A stretch of 64,000 bases of DNA from Pirellulales bacterium (lineage in GTDB: Bacteria > Planctomycetota > Planctomycetia > Pirellulales > JAEUIK01), in assembly GCA_019636335.1 (NCBI GenBank), contig JAHBXR010000001.1, positions 62,001 to 126,000 of the forward strand, written 5' to 3'. Both the position numbers and the translations under genes were made by a program. The notes below the pieces were generated by a model. That model did no database searches. It was given only the letters and a program-made list of their open reading frames with translations, and was not told the origin of the DNA. Numbering within the stretch: the first letter of the stretch is position 1; each line of letters opens with the position of its first letter. This document shows, in pieces, positions 55,044-63,225 of the stretch.

Positions 55044-55628
55044 ATGGACGCCGTCTCGAGCCACCAGCCCGGTCCTGTTACTCCCGAACTCGAAGCCCTG
55101 CGCAAGAGCTGGCTGTGGCTGTTTGCGATGGGGGTGGCGATGGTCGTGCTCGGCACGGTGGGTATCAGTTGGGCCTGCCTCGCCACGATCACCGTCGCGG
55201 CCACCTGGCTCTTCGGCTTTCTGCTGCTGGCCGGCGGTATTACGGAAATCGTCCACTCGTTCTGGGCCGGACGCTGGGGCGGGATGCTGCTGCACCTGCT
55301 GGTGGGCGTGCTCTACACGGTGGTCGGCTTCATGATCATCGACCAGCCCGAACAGAGCGCGATCGACCTCACGCTCGTGATCGCCCTGTTCCTGATCGTG
55401 GGGGGCATCTTCCGCATCATCTTCGCCCTGAGCGAGCGCTTTGCCGGTTGGGGCTGGGTCCTCTTGAACGGTGCGGTCTCGCTGCTGTTGGGCATGATGA
55501 TCTACAAGCAGTGGCCTGCCTCGGGCTTGTGGGTCATCGGCCTCTTCATCGGCATCGAGCTGATCTTCAACGGCTGGGCCTGGATCATGCTCTCCCTGGG
55601 CCTGCGCAGTGCCTTGAGCAGCAAGTAA
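55044..55628 (+). CDS. HdeD-family (DUF308) membrane protein
   Basis: 194 residues with six hydrophobic helices in three pairs (LWLFAMGVAMVVLGTVGISWACL, TVAATWLFGFLLLAGGITEIVHSF, MLLHLLVGVLYTVVGFMII, LTLVIALFLIVGGIFRIIFAL, WVLLNGAVSLLLGMMIY, LWVIGLFIGIELIFNGWAWIML). The repeated 'G-FLLLAGG--EI--SF' and 'G--LIFNGW-WIML' segments are the HdeD/DUF308 pattern. In E. coli HdeD supports acid resistance; elsewhere the role is undefined. Monocistronic by appearance, with 253 bp upstream in which no gene is seen. Confidence 0.88.
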   Translation: MDAVSSHQPGPVTPELEALRKSWLWLFAMGVAMVVLGTVGISWACLATITVAATWLFGFLLLAGGITEIVHSFWAGRWGGMLLHLLVGVLYTVVGFMIIDQPEQSAIDLTLVIALFLIVGGIFRIIFALSERFAGWGWVLLNGAVSLLLGMMIYKQWPASGLWVIGLFIGIELIFNGWAWIMLSLGLRSALSSK

Positions 55629-55743
55629 GCTGCCCGGCGTGAGTCGCTGGATGGATTCGTCGTCGGCGACTTCTTGGATCGCGACGATGGGCTGGCTATG
55701 CTCTAGGCGAGTTCTCACTCTCTCCTCGAGCTTGGGCCAGGTT

Positions 55744-56613
55744 ATGCAGTTGCCGCGGAATCTACGCTCGTTTGGCCTGTTCCTTGCGACTTCGCTGGTG
55801 GCGATCGTGGCGGCCTGGTCGATCGGTCGGTCGGCAATCGCCGACGACACGGCGACGCAGCTCCAGTACAAGACCGTTCTCAACATTCCCTATCGCGAGG
55901 GGAACGATCTTTCCGAGGATGAGCAGAAACGCTGCCAACTCGATGTTTACTATCCAGTCGGCAAACAGGATTTCGCCACGGTCGTCTGGTTTCACGGTGG
56001 GGGTCTCACGGGCGGGGCGCGTGCCGTGCCGGGGCCATTAAAGGAACAAGGCCTCGCCGTCGTGGGGGCCGGCTACCGGCTCAGCCCAAAAGCAAAATCT
56101 CCCGCCTATCTCGAAGACGCCGCGGCGGCCGTCGCCTGGACCTTCAAGCACATCGGTGAGTATGGCGGATCCGAAAAGCTGATCTTCGCCAGCGGTCACT
56201 CGGCCGGTGGTTATCTCACCAGCATGATCGGGCTGGATCGCCGCTGGCTCGCGGCACACGACATCGACGCGAACCGGATCGCGGGCCTGATTCCCTTCAG
56301 CGGCCACACGATCACCCATTACACGATCCGCAAGGAGCGCGGACTGCCCGACACGCAGCCGGTCGTCGACGAGATGGCGCCCCTCTTTCACGTGCGCAAG
56401 GATGCTCCGCCCCTGCTGCTCATTACGGGCGACCGCGAGCTGGAGATGCTCGGCCGTTACGAAGAAAACGCCTATCTCTGGCGGATGATGCAGGTCGTCG
56501 GGCATCCACAGACCGAGCTCGTCGAATTGCCCGGCTACAACCACGGGCAAATGGCCGCCCCGGCCTTTCCGCTGTTGCTCGACTTCATCGAACGGGTGCA
56601 AACTCGGAAATAG
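55744..56613 (+). CDS. Exported alpha/beta-hydrolase (esterase-like)
   Basis: 289 residues with a signal peptide (LRSFGLFLATSLVAIVAAWSIGRSAIA). The alpha/beta-hydrolase core follows: QLDVYYPVGKQDFATVVWFHGGGLTGG (oxyanion HGGG), FASGHSAGGYLTSMIGLD (nucleophile Ser in GHSAGG) and ELPGYNHGQM (catalytic His). This is the hormone-sensitive-lipase/carboxylesterase-type arrangement, acting outside the cytoplasm on an unknown ester. The acid is probably the Asp of LLLITGDRE. The start at 55744 is chosen for the signal peptide. A short fragment-like ORF begins four bases after the stop. Confidence 0.88.
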   Translation: MQLPRNLRSFGLFLATSLVAIVAAWSIGRSAIADDTATQLQYKTVLNIPYREGNDLSEDEQKRCQLDVYYPVGKQDFATVVWFHGGGLTGGARAVPGPLKEQGLAVVGAGYRLSPKAKSPAYLEDAAAAVAWTFKHIGEYGGSEKLIFASGHSAGGYLTSMIGLDRRWLAAHDIDANRIAGLIPFSGHTITHYTIRKERGLPDTQPVVDEMAPLFHVRKDAPPLLLITGDRELEMLGRYEENAYLWRMMQVVGHPQTELVELPGYNHGQMAAPAFPLLLDFIERVQTRK

Positions 56614-56617
56614 CCAG

Positions 56618-56851
56618 ATGGTGCTGTACGATGGCACGCCGTTCGCCCATACGTTCGTCGTGCTGGGACGCCGCTCGGGCAGCCGCGATTGGGATATCTC
56701 GTCGAGTTGGGGCCCCGACGCCGTGGTGATCGACGCCTGGCACAACAAGGGTTCTGTCTATCCGGCCACCGAGATCGAATCGAAGGGCTTCCGCGGCTAC
56801 CAAAATTTCTGCGGGCCGCTCACGCCCAAGTCGGTGCTGCGAGTGAACTGA
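56618..56851 (+). CDS. Short ORF resembling half of a cysteine-protease-like domain
   Basis: 77 residues with HTFVVLGRRSGSRDWD (His11), SSWGPDAVVIDAWHNKGSVYPATEIESKG (Asp39) and a Cys in FCGP. The spacing 'H-FVV-GR ... WGPDAVV-D-W-----YPA-EI' is reminiscent of the His/Asp half of papain-fold deamidase or protease domains in secreted effectors; the Cys half is missing. It may be a remnant of a larger gene or a small free-standing domain. It lies four bases after the esterase gene stop and has no clear ribosome site of its own. I am unsure that it is expressed. Confidence 0.4.
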   Translation: MVLYDGTPFAHTFVVLGRRSGSRDWDISSSWGPDAVVIDAWHNKGSVYPATEIESKGFRGYQNFCGPLTPKSVLRVN

Positions 56852-56910
56852 AGAAACGGGCATACTTGCTGTCCGTCGACAACTTCGATGCGACATTACT
56901 TCAACGGCTG

Positions 56911-57951
56911 CTATTCGTCGGACTCGATCTCATTGAACTCAGGCTCTGTCTTCATCCCTGGCTCGAGAGGGAGGTTGCGAAGCTCGAAGAGTTGGAAGGG
57001 GCGATATTGGAGCTTGAACTCTTTGACATCGTCGAGCTCGAGGTCGCGGAAGTAGCCGGTGGTCTGGCAGAAGCGGTTGACCCCCACGTTGGAAGTTCTC
57101 ACCGAGCTCAATTCCCGACCATCGTTCGTGACGGCCACCAGGCGGATGTCTTGCTCGAGCAGGTCATGGGCCACCGAGAGCATGAGTTGCCCTTGCCGTT
57201 CGGAGGCGGGGGTAAAGGCCAGGCTGACCGTTCGATTCAGTTTCGCATCGAGAAAGGCGGTCGACATCGGAGCACGTCCGTCGGTTGTCTCCACGGTATT
57301 CCAAGGGGCCGTGGCCACGTGGAACAGGATGGAGAATGTCTTCGAGTCGGGTGGAAATGCCCGTGCTACTGCGTCGAGGTCGTGGATTGCCTTGCCGGCG
57401 GCGTCCAGAGGTGTGCCGCCTGCGGTCGAGCCGGGCCCGTTCGGCTGCCAAAAAAACGTGCCATCACCGGTCGGTTGTTTTACTCTGCGGACGGCGATCT
57501 CGCGCGTGATCGAGTCTTCGCGGACACGTCCTTTGAAATCGTGGTAGGGGGCGGCGACGGGGGTGCCATCGGCGCCCCACCACTCTTTGCCCTGCGAGGG
57601 ATGAAAGCCGATGCCGACGAGCTCGACGATCGCCCCGCCTGGTAGCTCAACTCGATAGGGGGCCCCGAGCGAAGTGGCGGAAGTTTGCGATGGCGTCGCC
57701 TCGTCTTCGTCGGCCTGCGCCAAGTAGAGGCTCGGCGTTGCCAGCAGTGCGAGGAGCACGAACAACGCAAGGCTTTTGGCACCTCGACTCGAACGTGAGG
57801 CCGCGGCCTGCGCGAACGGTAGCGATCGCATTCTGTGGCTCCACAAGGTACTGAGCATGGCGCGCGGGCTGGCGTCGAACATCGTGGCCCAAGGGCCTAA
57901 GGAATGGCCGCGCCGCAGGTCGGGCCATGTGTCTCGGCGCTTGTGAGTCAT
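56911..57951 (-). CDS. Membrane-anchored protein with GxWATxFD motif, fourth gene of BlaI/M56 operon
   Basis: 346 residues. A cytosolic N-terminus includes LGPWATMFDASPRAMLSTLWSHRMRSL, which resembles the FGVWATAFD... segment of the preceding protein. One membrane helix follows (SLALFVLLALLATPSLYLA), then an extracytoplasmic, beta-rich domain of about 265 residues (YRVELPGGAIVELVGIGFHPSQGKEWWGADGTPV...; VSLAFTPASERQGQLMLSVAHDLLEQDIRLVAVTNDGREL). The family of the outer part is unknown to me. The start codon overlaps the stop of the gene at 57948 (ATGA), so translation is coupled. It could be a substrate or partner of the M56 protease. Confidence 0.8.
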   Translation of the reverse strand: MTHKRRDTWPDLRRGHSLGPWATMFDASPRAMLSTLWSHRMRSLPFAQAAASRSSRGAKSLALFVLLALLATPSLYLAQADEDEATPSQTSATSLGAPYRVELPGGAIVELVGIGFHPSQGKEWWGADGTPVAAPYHDFKGRVREDSITREIAVRRVKQPTGDGTFFWQPNGPGSTAGGTPLDAAGKAIHDLDAVARAFPPDSKTFSILFHVATAPWNTVETTDGRAPMSTAFLDAKLNRTVSLAFTPASERQGQLMLSVAHDLLEQDIRLVAVTNDGRELSSVRTSNVGVNRFCQTTGYFRDLELDDVKEFKLQYRPFQLFELRNLPLEPGMKTEPEFNEIESDE

Positions 57952-58973
57952 CGCTGCACTCCCACCTGGAACGTGAACGTGTCGCTCTTCGTCACGGGTG
58001 TTGGCAGGTCGAGCTTCAGCCCGCCGATTAGACCTGCATTCGAGTTGACGCCGACGCCGCGGATCTCTGGTGGAGCGAGGCTCGTGCTTCCCGACACCGA
58101 GGCCCGCTGCAACGGGGCATTAGCTGCTCGTGCCGCGCGCAGGGTACGCAAGAAGTCAAGGACGCGCTCTTGTACCATGTAGGTGTTGGTTACCACGATG
58201 CTATGCGAGGTCGCGGCAACGACGATCCTGCCTGGGCCGCCACTCGCTTCCCAGGCCTCTTCGCCGATCGCGGATTCGATCAGTTTCACCAATTCGTCGT
58301 ACTTGGGCGCCGGCGCGGGCTGCGTCTCAAAAGTCGCCGGGGGGGCGGGACGAAGCGGGCTGACCAGGTCGGCCACGGGATAGACCCGCGTTACGGTCTT
58401 ATCGATCAGCCCTTGATCGCCGATCATCAGGACATCGTTGTCGACCAGATAAGGCAGTTCGAGCAGTCGCAAGAGCGAACGGAGAGAAACCGCCTTCAGC
58501 TTCGGCGCAATGGATTTGGGACCATCGAAGTCGCCGTCGAGCAGAATGGTGATTTCGCTGTCGGCCGCGATCGACTCGATGATCGAGTTCAGCGACTGTT
58601 TAGCGAGATCGAATTCGCGCGGCTTGTCGAGCGCCTGCTGAATGCGTTCTTCTTGTGCCGTTGGGACGGGCAGGTATTCCACGAGCTTGACCGGAACTTC
58701 TGTCGCTACGCCCACTAAGCCAAGCGGTTCATCGGCCCGCGCCGGGCGTTCCACGTCGAATCGCAGCAGCGACGTCGCCACCACGCCGAATAACAGGAAG
58801 AGCACGGCGGTGATCGTGCGTCGCGACGTGGGATGGCTCGAACGGCCAAGCCGCGCCAGGCGTTGTTTCCAGGAACCGCTCAGGCGAGCGGAATCTCCCT
58901 GGTCGAACGCCGTGGCCCAAACGCCGAAGCTGGACGCTTGATTTCGACGGCTCGTGACTTTTGTGCCTGTCAT
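57948..58973 (-). CDS. Membrane-anchored secretin-N/STN-like protein, third gene of BlaI/M56 operon
   Basis: 341 residues. The cytosolic N-terminus contains FGVWATAFDQGDSARLSGSWKQRLARLG. One membrane helix follows (TITAVLFLLFGVVATSLL). The outer region includes FDLAKQSLNSIIESIAADSEITILLDGDF ... LKAVSLRSLLRLLELPYLVDNDVLMIGDQ, which has the layout of secretin/TonB short N-terminal (STN) domains. Next is KYDELVKLIESAIGEEAWEASGGPGRIVVAATSHSIVVTNTYMVQERVLDFLRTLR, a block I recall in many planctomycete proteins. Its start overlaps the M56 stop by one base (TAATG). Function unknown; perhaps an envelope sensor linked to the protease. Confidence 0.82.
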   Translation of the reverse strand: MTGTKVTSRRNQASSFGVWATAFDQGDSARLSGSWKQRLARLGRSSHPTSRRTITAVLFLLFGVVATSLLRFDVERPARADEPLGLVGVATEVPVKLVEYLPVPTAQEERIQQALDKPREFDLAKQSLNSIIESIAADSEITILLDGDFDGPKSIAPKLKAVSLRSLLRLLELPYLVDNDVLMIGDQGLIDKTVTRVYPVADLVSPLRPAPPATFETQPAPAPKYDELVKLIESAIGEEAWEASGGPGRIVVAATSHSIVVTNTYMVQERVLDFLRTLRAARAANAPLQRASVSGSTSLAPPEIRGVGVNSNAGLIGGLKLDLPTPVTKSDTFTFQVGVQR

Positions 58974-59968
58974 TATCGATCCTCCTGATTGGTTCGGTGT
59001 GCGAATTGTCCGGAAAGACCAGCCGAGGCGACCGAGCTCGAGCGAAGCAGGGAGGGCTCGGAAAGGCGACTGACGACGCGTACGAGTAGTTCCGCATACT
59101 GGCTCACGCTCTTGCCCGTGGTGTTCATCGCCAGCCCGTCGCAGGCGAGCTCCGCTTCGAGTCGAATGCGGAACGATGCCCAATAAGCGATCGGGTGAAA
59201 GAAGAAGAGCATCCGCGCGAGCTGCGGAAGCCAGTTCCAGAGCAAGTCTCGCCGCCGCACGTGGGCCAACTCGTGCATGAGTACCGGCTCGAGCTCGCTA
59301 TCGGCGAGCATCGACTGCAAGCCTTGCGGCAAGACGAGCACCGGTCGCCAGATGCCGCAGACGAAGGGGGAGCAGTCGAGCTCGGTGACGAGCGCCTGGG
59401 GCACAGGTGCCAGATTCAAGCGGGCAGCACTCGAAGCGACGAGCGATTGCACGTCGGCCGGAGCGGGCAGGCAATCGCGGAGCAGGCGAGAGAGCCGCAC
59501 GCGCTGGACGATCAGCACGAGGAACTGCGCGGCAACCACGAACAGCCAAGCGAACATTAACCAGGTTGTCCAGTGGATGGTACGCTCCGCTTCAAGGGTA
59601 TCCGCGGTCATGCGCAAAGTTTGCGACGACGGTGTGCTGCTGACCGAGGAGGTCCCAGCGCCGCTAGCGGGTTGTATGGTTGTGACTGGTTCTAGGAGCG
59701 TAGCTTGCGACATGCTTTCCCTGGTGATGGCCTTGTCGGACCACCAGGCGGGGAGCCACTCGCCGGGCAGGGGGAGAGTCCAGAAGGGAATCAGCAAGAG
59801 CTTGATCGCCACGATCTGCCACAACCAATAACGCACGGACGGAGAGCTGCGCCGCAGCAGGCCTGCCATGCCCCAAATGAGGAGTGTCAGCAGGGTCGAC
59901 TGCCACACATTCGAGACTATCCAGTGCGACCAAACGCTGCTCCAAGTCGAGATGGCTTCGAAGGTCAT
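58973..59968 (-). CDS. M56 (BlaR1-type) membrane metalloprotease, short form
   Basis: 331 residues. Two N-terminal helices (SNVWQSTLLTLLIWGMAGLL, WLWQIVAIKLLLIPFWTL), another at about 134-155, and the zinc site VLMHELAHVRRRD (His232, Glu233, His236) with the distal Glu in EAELACD. FFFHPIAYW is a further helix. In BlaR1/MecR1 the protease is fused to a penicillin sensor and cleaves BlaI or MecI when the sensor binds drug. Here the chain ends about 55 residues after the active site with no sensor domain, so sensing may be supplied by the two anchored proteins downstream. It lies 50 bp after blaI. Confidence 0.9.
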   Translation of the reverse strand: MTFEAISTWSSVWSHWIVSNVWQSTLLTLLIWGMAGLLRRSSPSVRYWLWQIVAIKLLLIPFWTLPLPGEWLPAWWSDKAITRESMSQATLLEPVTTIQPASGAGTSSVSSTPSSQTLRMTADTLEAERTIHWTTWLMFAWLFVVAAQFLVLIVQRVRLSRLLRDCLPAPADVQSLVASSAARLNLAPVPQALVTELDCSPFVCGIWRPVLVLPQGLQSMLADSELEPVLMHELAHVRRRDLLWNWLPQLARMLFFFHPIAYWASFRIRLEAELACDGLAMNTTGKSVSQYAELLVRVVSRLSEPSLLRSSSVASAGLSGQFAHRTNQEDR

Positions 59969-60018
59969 GTGAGGTGCCCTTGTTCGGTGGCGGTGAAGCT
60001 TGTGCGGAGGCCGTGAAA

Positions 60019-60408
60019 TCAGTCCGAGGGTTCGTCTTCAAGCTTGCGGGCGATGGCACGCAGCGCCGCGAGATCTTTGGCCGAGAGCTTGCTCTGCCCG
60101 GCCAGATAGGCGACGAGGGGCGCCGTCGATCCCCCCAGGGTCTGCTCGACGAAGCGTGCCACGAGCTTCGGCATCAGCCGCTGCTCGGGCACGGCGGCGC
60201 GGAAGGTGACGGGGTTGGTATCGGCGACGCGCACGAGGAGCCCCTTCGCCTCGAGTCGCTGCATGGTCTTCAAGACGGTCGTGCGCGCGACATCCCGTTC
60301 CTCGCGCACGAGGTCCCAGATGCGCCGCTCCGTGCAGGGCTGCTCGCGCCACACGAGCTGGAGCACGGCGACTTCAAAATCGCCCAGGCTGGGAGGATCT
60401 GGCGGCAT
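60019..60408 (-). CDS. BlaI/MecI/CopY-family transcriptional repressor
   Basis: 129 residues. LGDFEVAVLQLVWREQPCTERRIWDLVREERDVARTTVLKTMQRLEAKGLLVRVADTNPVTFRAAVPEQRLMPKLVARFVEQTLGG is the winged-helix BlaI/MecI/CopY signature. The C-terminal helices form the dimer (PLVAYLAGQSKLSAKDLAALRAIARKLEDE). It is predicted to repress this operon and to be inactivated by proteolysis through the M56 enzyme encoded next. Two near-identical dyads lie just upstream. The ATG at 60408 keeps the operators outside the coding region; an ATG at 60423 would put its first codon inside one. It is first of four coupled genes. Confidence 0.93.
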   Translation of the reverse strand: MPPDPPSLGDFEVAVLQLVWREQPCTERRIWDLVREERDVARTTVLKTMQRLEAKGLLVRVADTNPVTFRAAVPEQRLMPKLVARFVEQTLGGSTAPLVAYLAGQSKLSAKDLAALRAIARKLEDEPSD

Positions 60409-60422
60409 CGCGGTTCTCGTCA

Positions 60423-60469
60423 TACGGCATCTGTCGTAAGTGCGGCCCGATCTTACGGCGGTTGCCGTA
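60423..60469. promoter_or_regulatory. Pair of BlaI-type operators, 31 bp centre to centre
   Basis: TACGGCATCTGTCGTA (60423-60438) and TACGGCGGTTGCCGTA (60454-60469) are near-palindromes of one consensus, TACGRCR-NN-YGYCGTA. Their centres are 31 bp apart, three helical turns, so two dimers would sit on the same face of the DNA. They are directly upstream of the BlaI-family gene, which suggests autoregulation. Confidence 0.78.
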
Positions 60470-60542
60470 TGATGTCAAGCGATCTTTCGCGAATACGACG
60501 CCACGACGCCAGGCAGTGCGGCGGTCGAGCAACGCTGTGCGC

Positions 60543-61580
60543 TCAAGCGAAGCGCAGGTCGGCGAGTGCCGCGTCGATCCAGGTGTCGCTGATTTCGCGT
60601 TCCTGGATTACCGAGTGCCACATCTGGCGCGACTCGGTGAAGGCACGCAGGTTGTGCAGCGCGGCGACGAGGGTGGCACGATCGAGTCCCAGATCGGCCG
60701 GCTGGTAACGCAGGCCGAGGCGATCCATGAGCGCCGTGATCCACTCGACGCGGTTCGCTTGCAGGCGGCAGAGCAGGTAGATGCCCAGTCCCACGATGTG
60801 GCCGTGGATGAAGGCGCGGCCGGTGCGTTCTTCGAGCTCGTAGAAAAGAAAGTGCTCGGAACCTTCCTCGACGCGGTAATGGCCCGCGGGAAGGCAGATG
60901 GTATTCACGCGCAGGTAGCCTTCGACGATCGCGCGCAGGCCGGCGTCGGTCACCTGGCGGATATCGTCCGCATGGCGTTCGACGTCCATGAGAATCGCAC
61001 GAGCACGTTCGACGTCGCCTGTGCTGAAGGGAAACGTGGAGCGGCCGGCTCGTTCGGCGATTTCCCAATCGCGGCAGGCGGTGTGAATCGAGAGCAGATC
61101 TCCCACGCCGGCGATGTTCAGATCGGCCGGGGCGGTGCGAATGAGATCGTAATCGATCACCAGCGGATCGGGGCTCGCCTGGCCGAGGTAGACTACCTGC
61201 CGTTGGCGACGAATCGCCGCGGCAGGCGTGACGAAGGCGTCGACGCTGATAATCGTGGGAATCGAGATCAATCGCACGCCGCGCTTCCAGGCGAAATACT
61301 TGCCCAGGTCGATCGCCTGACCGCCGCCGACGGCGACGACAGCGTCGCAATCGGGCGTCGCGGCGACTTGGGCGTCGACGATCGCTTCTTCCATCGAGTC
61401 GACTTGGAGCACGGCAACGGGCTCGGCGCCGAGGCGATCGCGGACGAGCTGCCACGGCAGATCCATCGTGGTGACGACGAAGCGGCCGATGTCTCGCGCG
61501 AGGCCGTCTACCGCGCCCGCGCCGAAACGACTCGACACGACGTTGGTCCGACCGACAATCTGGGGAGAGGCTTCGAGCAT
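60543..61580 (-). CDS. Glycerol-1-phosphate dehydrogenase-like (EgsA/AraM-type) enzyme
   Basis: 345 residues of the dehydroquinate synthase/iron-alcohol dehydrogenase superfamily. The NAD-binding loop is AVVAVGGGQAIDLGKYFAWKRG. The metal site is suggested by GVGDLLSIHTACRDWEIA (Asp), EEGSEHFLFYELEE (His) and RAFIHGHIVGLGIYLL (His), an arrangement like EgsA/AraM, which reduces dihydroxyacetone phosphate to glycerol-1-phosphate. The substrate could differ, since the family is broad. The gene follows the iron-alcohol dehydrogenase at 61612 with a 31-bp gap on the same strand, so the two probably act in one pathway. Cytosolic. Confidence 0.82.
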   Translation of the reverse strand: MLEASPQIVGRTNVVSSRFGAGAVDGLARDIGRFVVTTMDLPWQLVRDRLGAEPVAVLQVDSMEEAIVDAQVAATPDCDAVVAVGGGQAIDLGKYFAWKRGVRLISIPTIISVDAFVTPAAAIRRQRQVVYLGQASPDPLVIDYDLIRTAPADLNIAGVGDLLSIHTACRDWEIAERAGRSTFPFSTGDVERARAILMDVERHADDIRQVTDAGLRAIVEGYLRVNTICLPAGHYRVEEGSEHFLFYELEERTGRAFIHGHIVGLGIYLLCRLQANRVEWITALMDRLGLRYQPADLGLDRATLVAALHNLRAFTESRQMWHSVIQEREISDTWIDAALADLRFA

Positions 61581-61611
61581 GAGGTGAGTCGCCTGGCCCG
61601 TTTGTCGCGGG

Positions 61612-62757
61612 CTACCACGACTCGTTGTAGAGTCGGAGCATGTCGGTTTCGGTACACGGGCGCGGGTTCGTCAGATGGCAGCCATCTTGCATGGCCAGCG
61701 CCGCCAGCTTCGGCAGGTTCTCTCGCGGCACGTTCAAATCGCGCAGCGTGACAGTGATGCCGATCTGGCGATTGAACTCTGCCAGGAAGTCTGCCACCGC
61801 GGCAGCCGGGGTGTTGCCGGGAGAGACACCGAGGGCCTCGGACACGCGGCGGAATTGTTCGCTGTTCTTTTCGCCGTTGAAGCGGACCACGTGCGGCAGC
61901 ACGACGGCGTTGGCCAGCCCGTGATGGACGTGATGTTCGCTCGACAGCGGATGGGCGAGCGAATGCGCGGCGCCGAGATCTTTTTGAAACGAAACCGCCC
62001 CCATCGAGGCCGCGATGAGCATATAGCCCCGCGCTGTGAGATCTTTTCCGTCCGCGACGGCGCGGGGAAGATGCTCGCGCACGATCCGCACGGCCTCGAG
62101 CGCGATCGCATCGCACATCGGGTGGAACACCGGGCAGACGTACGACTCGATGGCGTGCGTCATGGCGTCCATGCCGGTGGCGGCCGTGAGCCTGGCGGGC
62201 AGCCCTACCGTCAGTTCGGGATCGAGGATGGCCAACTCTGGCATGAGGGGGGGGCCGCCGAGTACCGTCTTGCGGTTCGTCTCGGACGAAGTGATGACGG
62301 TGCTGCGGCCGACTTCGCTCCCCGTGCCCGCGGTAGTGGGGATGCCGCACATGGGAATCAACTTCGGTGGCAACTGCGCGAGCGGGACGCTCGTCACCCG
62401 TTGCTGGGGGAAGGCGGCTTTAAGACGCACGGCTTTGGCGGCATCGAGCGCGCTGCCGCCGCCCAGCCCGATCACGGCATCGCAGCTCGCGCCGCGGTAG
62501 GCCTCCCACGCGTTCTCGATGTCCTGCTCGAGTGGGTTGGGATGCACGCCGGAAAAACTTGTCCAAGCGCCCGGCCACACTTGGTCGGCCGCTTCGACCG
62601 CCAGGCGATAGGCGTCGGTGCCGGGGAGCCCGCTGTCGGTCACGATCAACGGACGAGCGACGTGGTGTCGCTGGGCGAACTCGGCCAGCGTCGAGCGCGC
62701 CCCGGGGCCAAACTGAATCCGCGTCGGAAAACTGAACACCGTGATCGACATCGACAC
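61612..62757 (-). CDS. Iron-containing alcohol dehydrogenase
   Basis: 381 residues, the usual length of the iron-dependent ADH family. The coenzyme loop reads VIGLGGGSALDAAKAVRL. IPTTAGTGSEVGRSTVI binds the substrate phosphate or nicotinamide. The metal ligands are Asp in TGMDAMTHAIESYV, His in the same helix and the His-rich HSLAHPLSSEHHVHHGLANAVVLPHVVRFN. Family members oxidise or reduce short-chain alcohols, diols or lactaldehyde; the substrate is not predictable. Upstream partner of the EgsA-like gene. The start gives a standard family N-terminus (FSFPTRIQFGPGA). Confidence 0.93.
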   Translation of the reverse strand: MSMSITVFSFPTRIQFGPGARSTLAEFAQRHHVARPLIVTDSGLPGTDAYRLAVEAADQVWPGAWTSFSGVHPNPLEQDIENAWEAYRGASCDAVIGLGGGSALDAAKAVRLKAAFPQQRVTSVPLAQLPPKLIPMCGIPTTAGTGSEVGRSTVITSSETNRKTVLGGPPLMPELAILDPELTVGLPARLTAATGMDAMTHAIESYVCPVFHPMCDAIALEAVRIVREHLPRAVADGKDLTARGYMLIAASMGAVSFQKDLGAAHSLAHPLSSEHHVHHGLANAVVLPHVVRFNGEKNSEQFRRVSEALGVSPGNTPAAAVADFLAEFNRQIGITVTLRDLNVPRENLPKLAALAMQDGCHLTNPRPCTETDMLRLYNESW

Positions 62758-62862
62758 CCTCGCTGCGTGGTAAAGTCCGCGGCGAATCTACGCCTGCGGT
62801 GGGGGAGCGTCAAGCGGGGGGATAGGGGATGGATGGCTTGTCAGTCGCCTCAGTCGCCGGCG

Positions 62863-63225
62863 TCAGTTTAAGAAGACGAGTGCCAGCAGTGGGCGAAGGC
62901 CTGCCGAAGTGGCACGGTCATTCACGAAGGACGTGCAAACAACCAGTGCCTGGAATTGCTCAGGACAGCGCTCGATGAATTGCTCCGTTCCTTCTAGCTC
63001 GAGCATCATTGTCTCACCGGGCTTCAAGGGGCACACGATCCTGTCAGACCAGTTGAGGGGCCAAAACGTGCCATGCCGAGCCATCACGGTAACTCGCCGA
63101 ACCACGTCGAAACAAAGGTGCATCGTATATTGAAAGTAGCCGCGAAATCGATCGTCACATCGACGCCCAGTCTCGTTACAATCTGCCGCAGGCTCGAATG
63201 CGACCGCGATGACTACTCGCACCAT
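62863..63225 (-). CDS. Hypothetical protein, low confidence
   Basis: 120 residues from MVRVVIAVAFEPAADCNETGRRC to ATSAGLRPLLALVFLN. A region VRRVTVMARHGTFWPLNWSDRIVCPLKPGETMMLELEGTEQFIERCPEQFQALVVCTSFVNDR looks protein-like. The surrounding DNA is somewhat lower in GC than the neighbouring genes. No family is recognised, and no good ribosome site was found. It may be a spurious frame or a foreign gene. Confidence 0.4.
   Translation of the reverse strand: MVRVVIAVAFEPAADCNETGRRCDDRFRGYFQYTMHLCFDVVRRVTVMARHGTFWPLNWSDRIVCPLKPGETMMLELEGTEQFIERCPEQFQALVVCTSFVNDRATSAGLRPLLALVFLN

Noticed and set aside
60475-61455. 326-codon minus-strand frame overlapping the EgsA-like gene
   Set aside because: Arg-rich out-of-frame reading of the same strand; the 345-residue frame has the dehydrogenase motifs.
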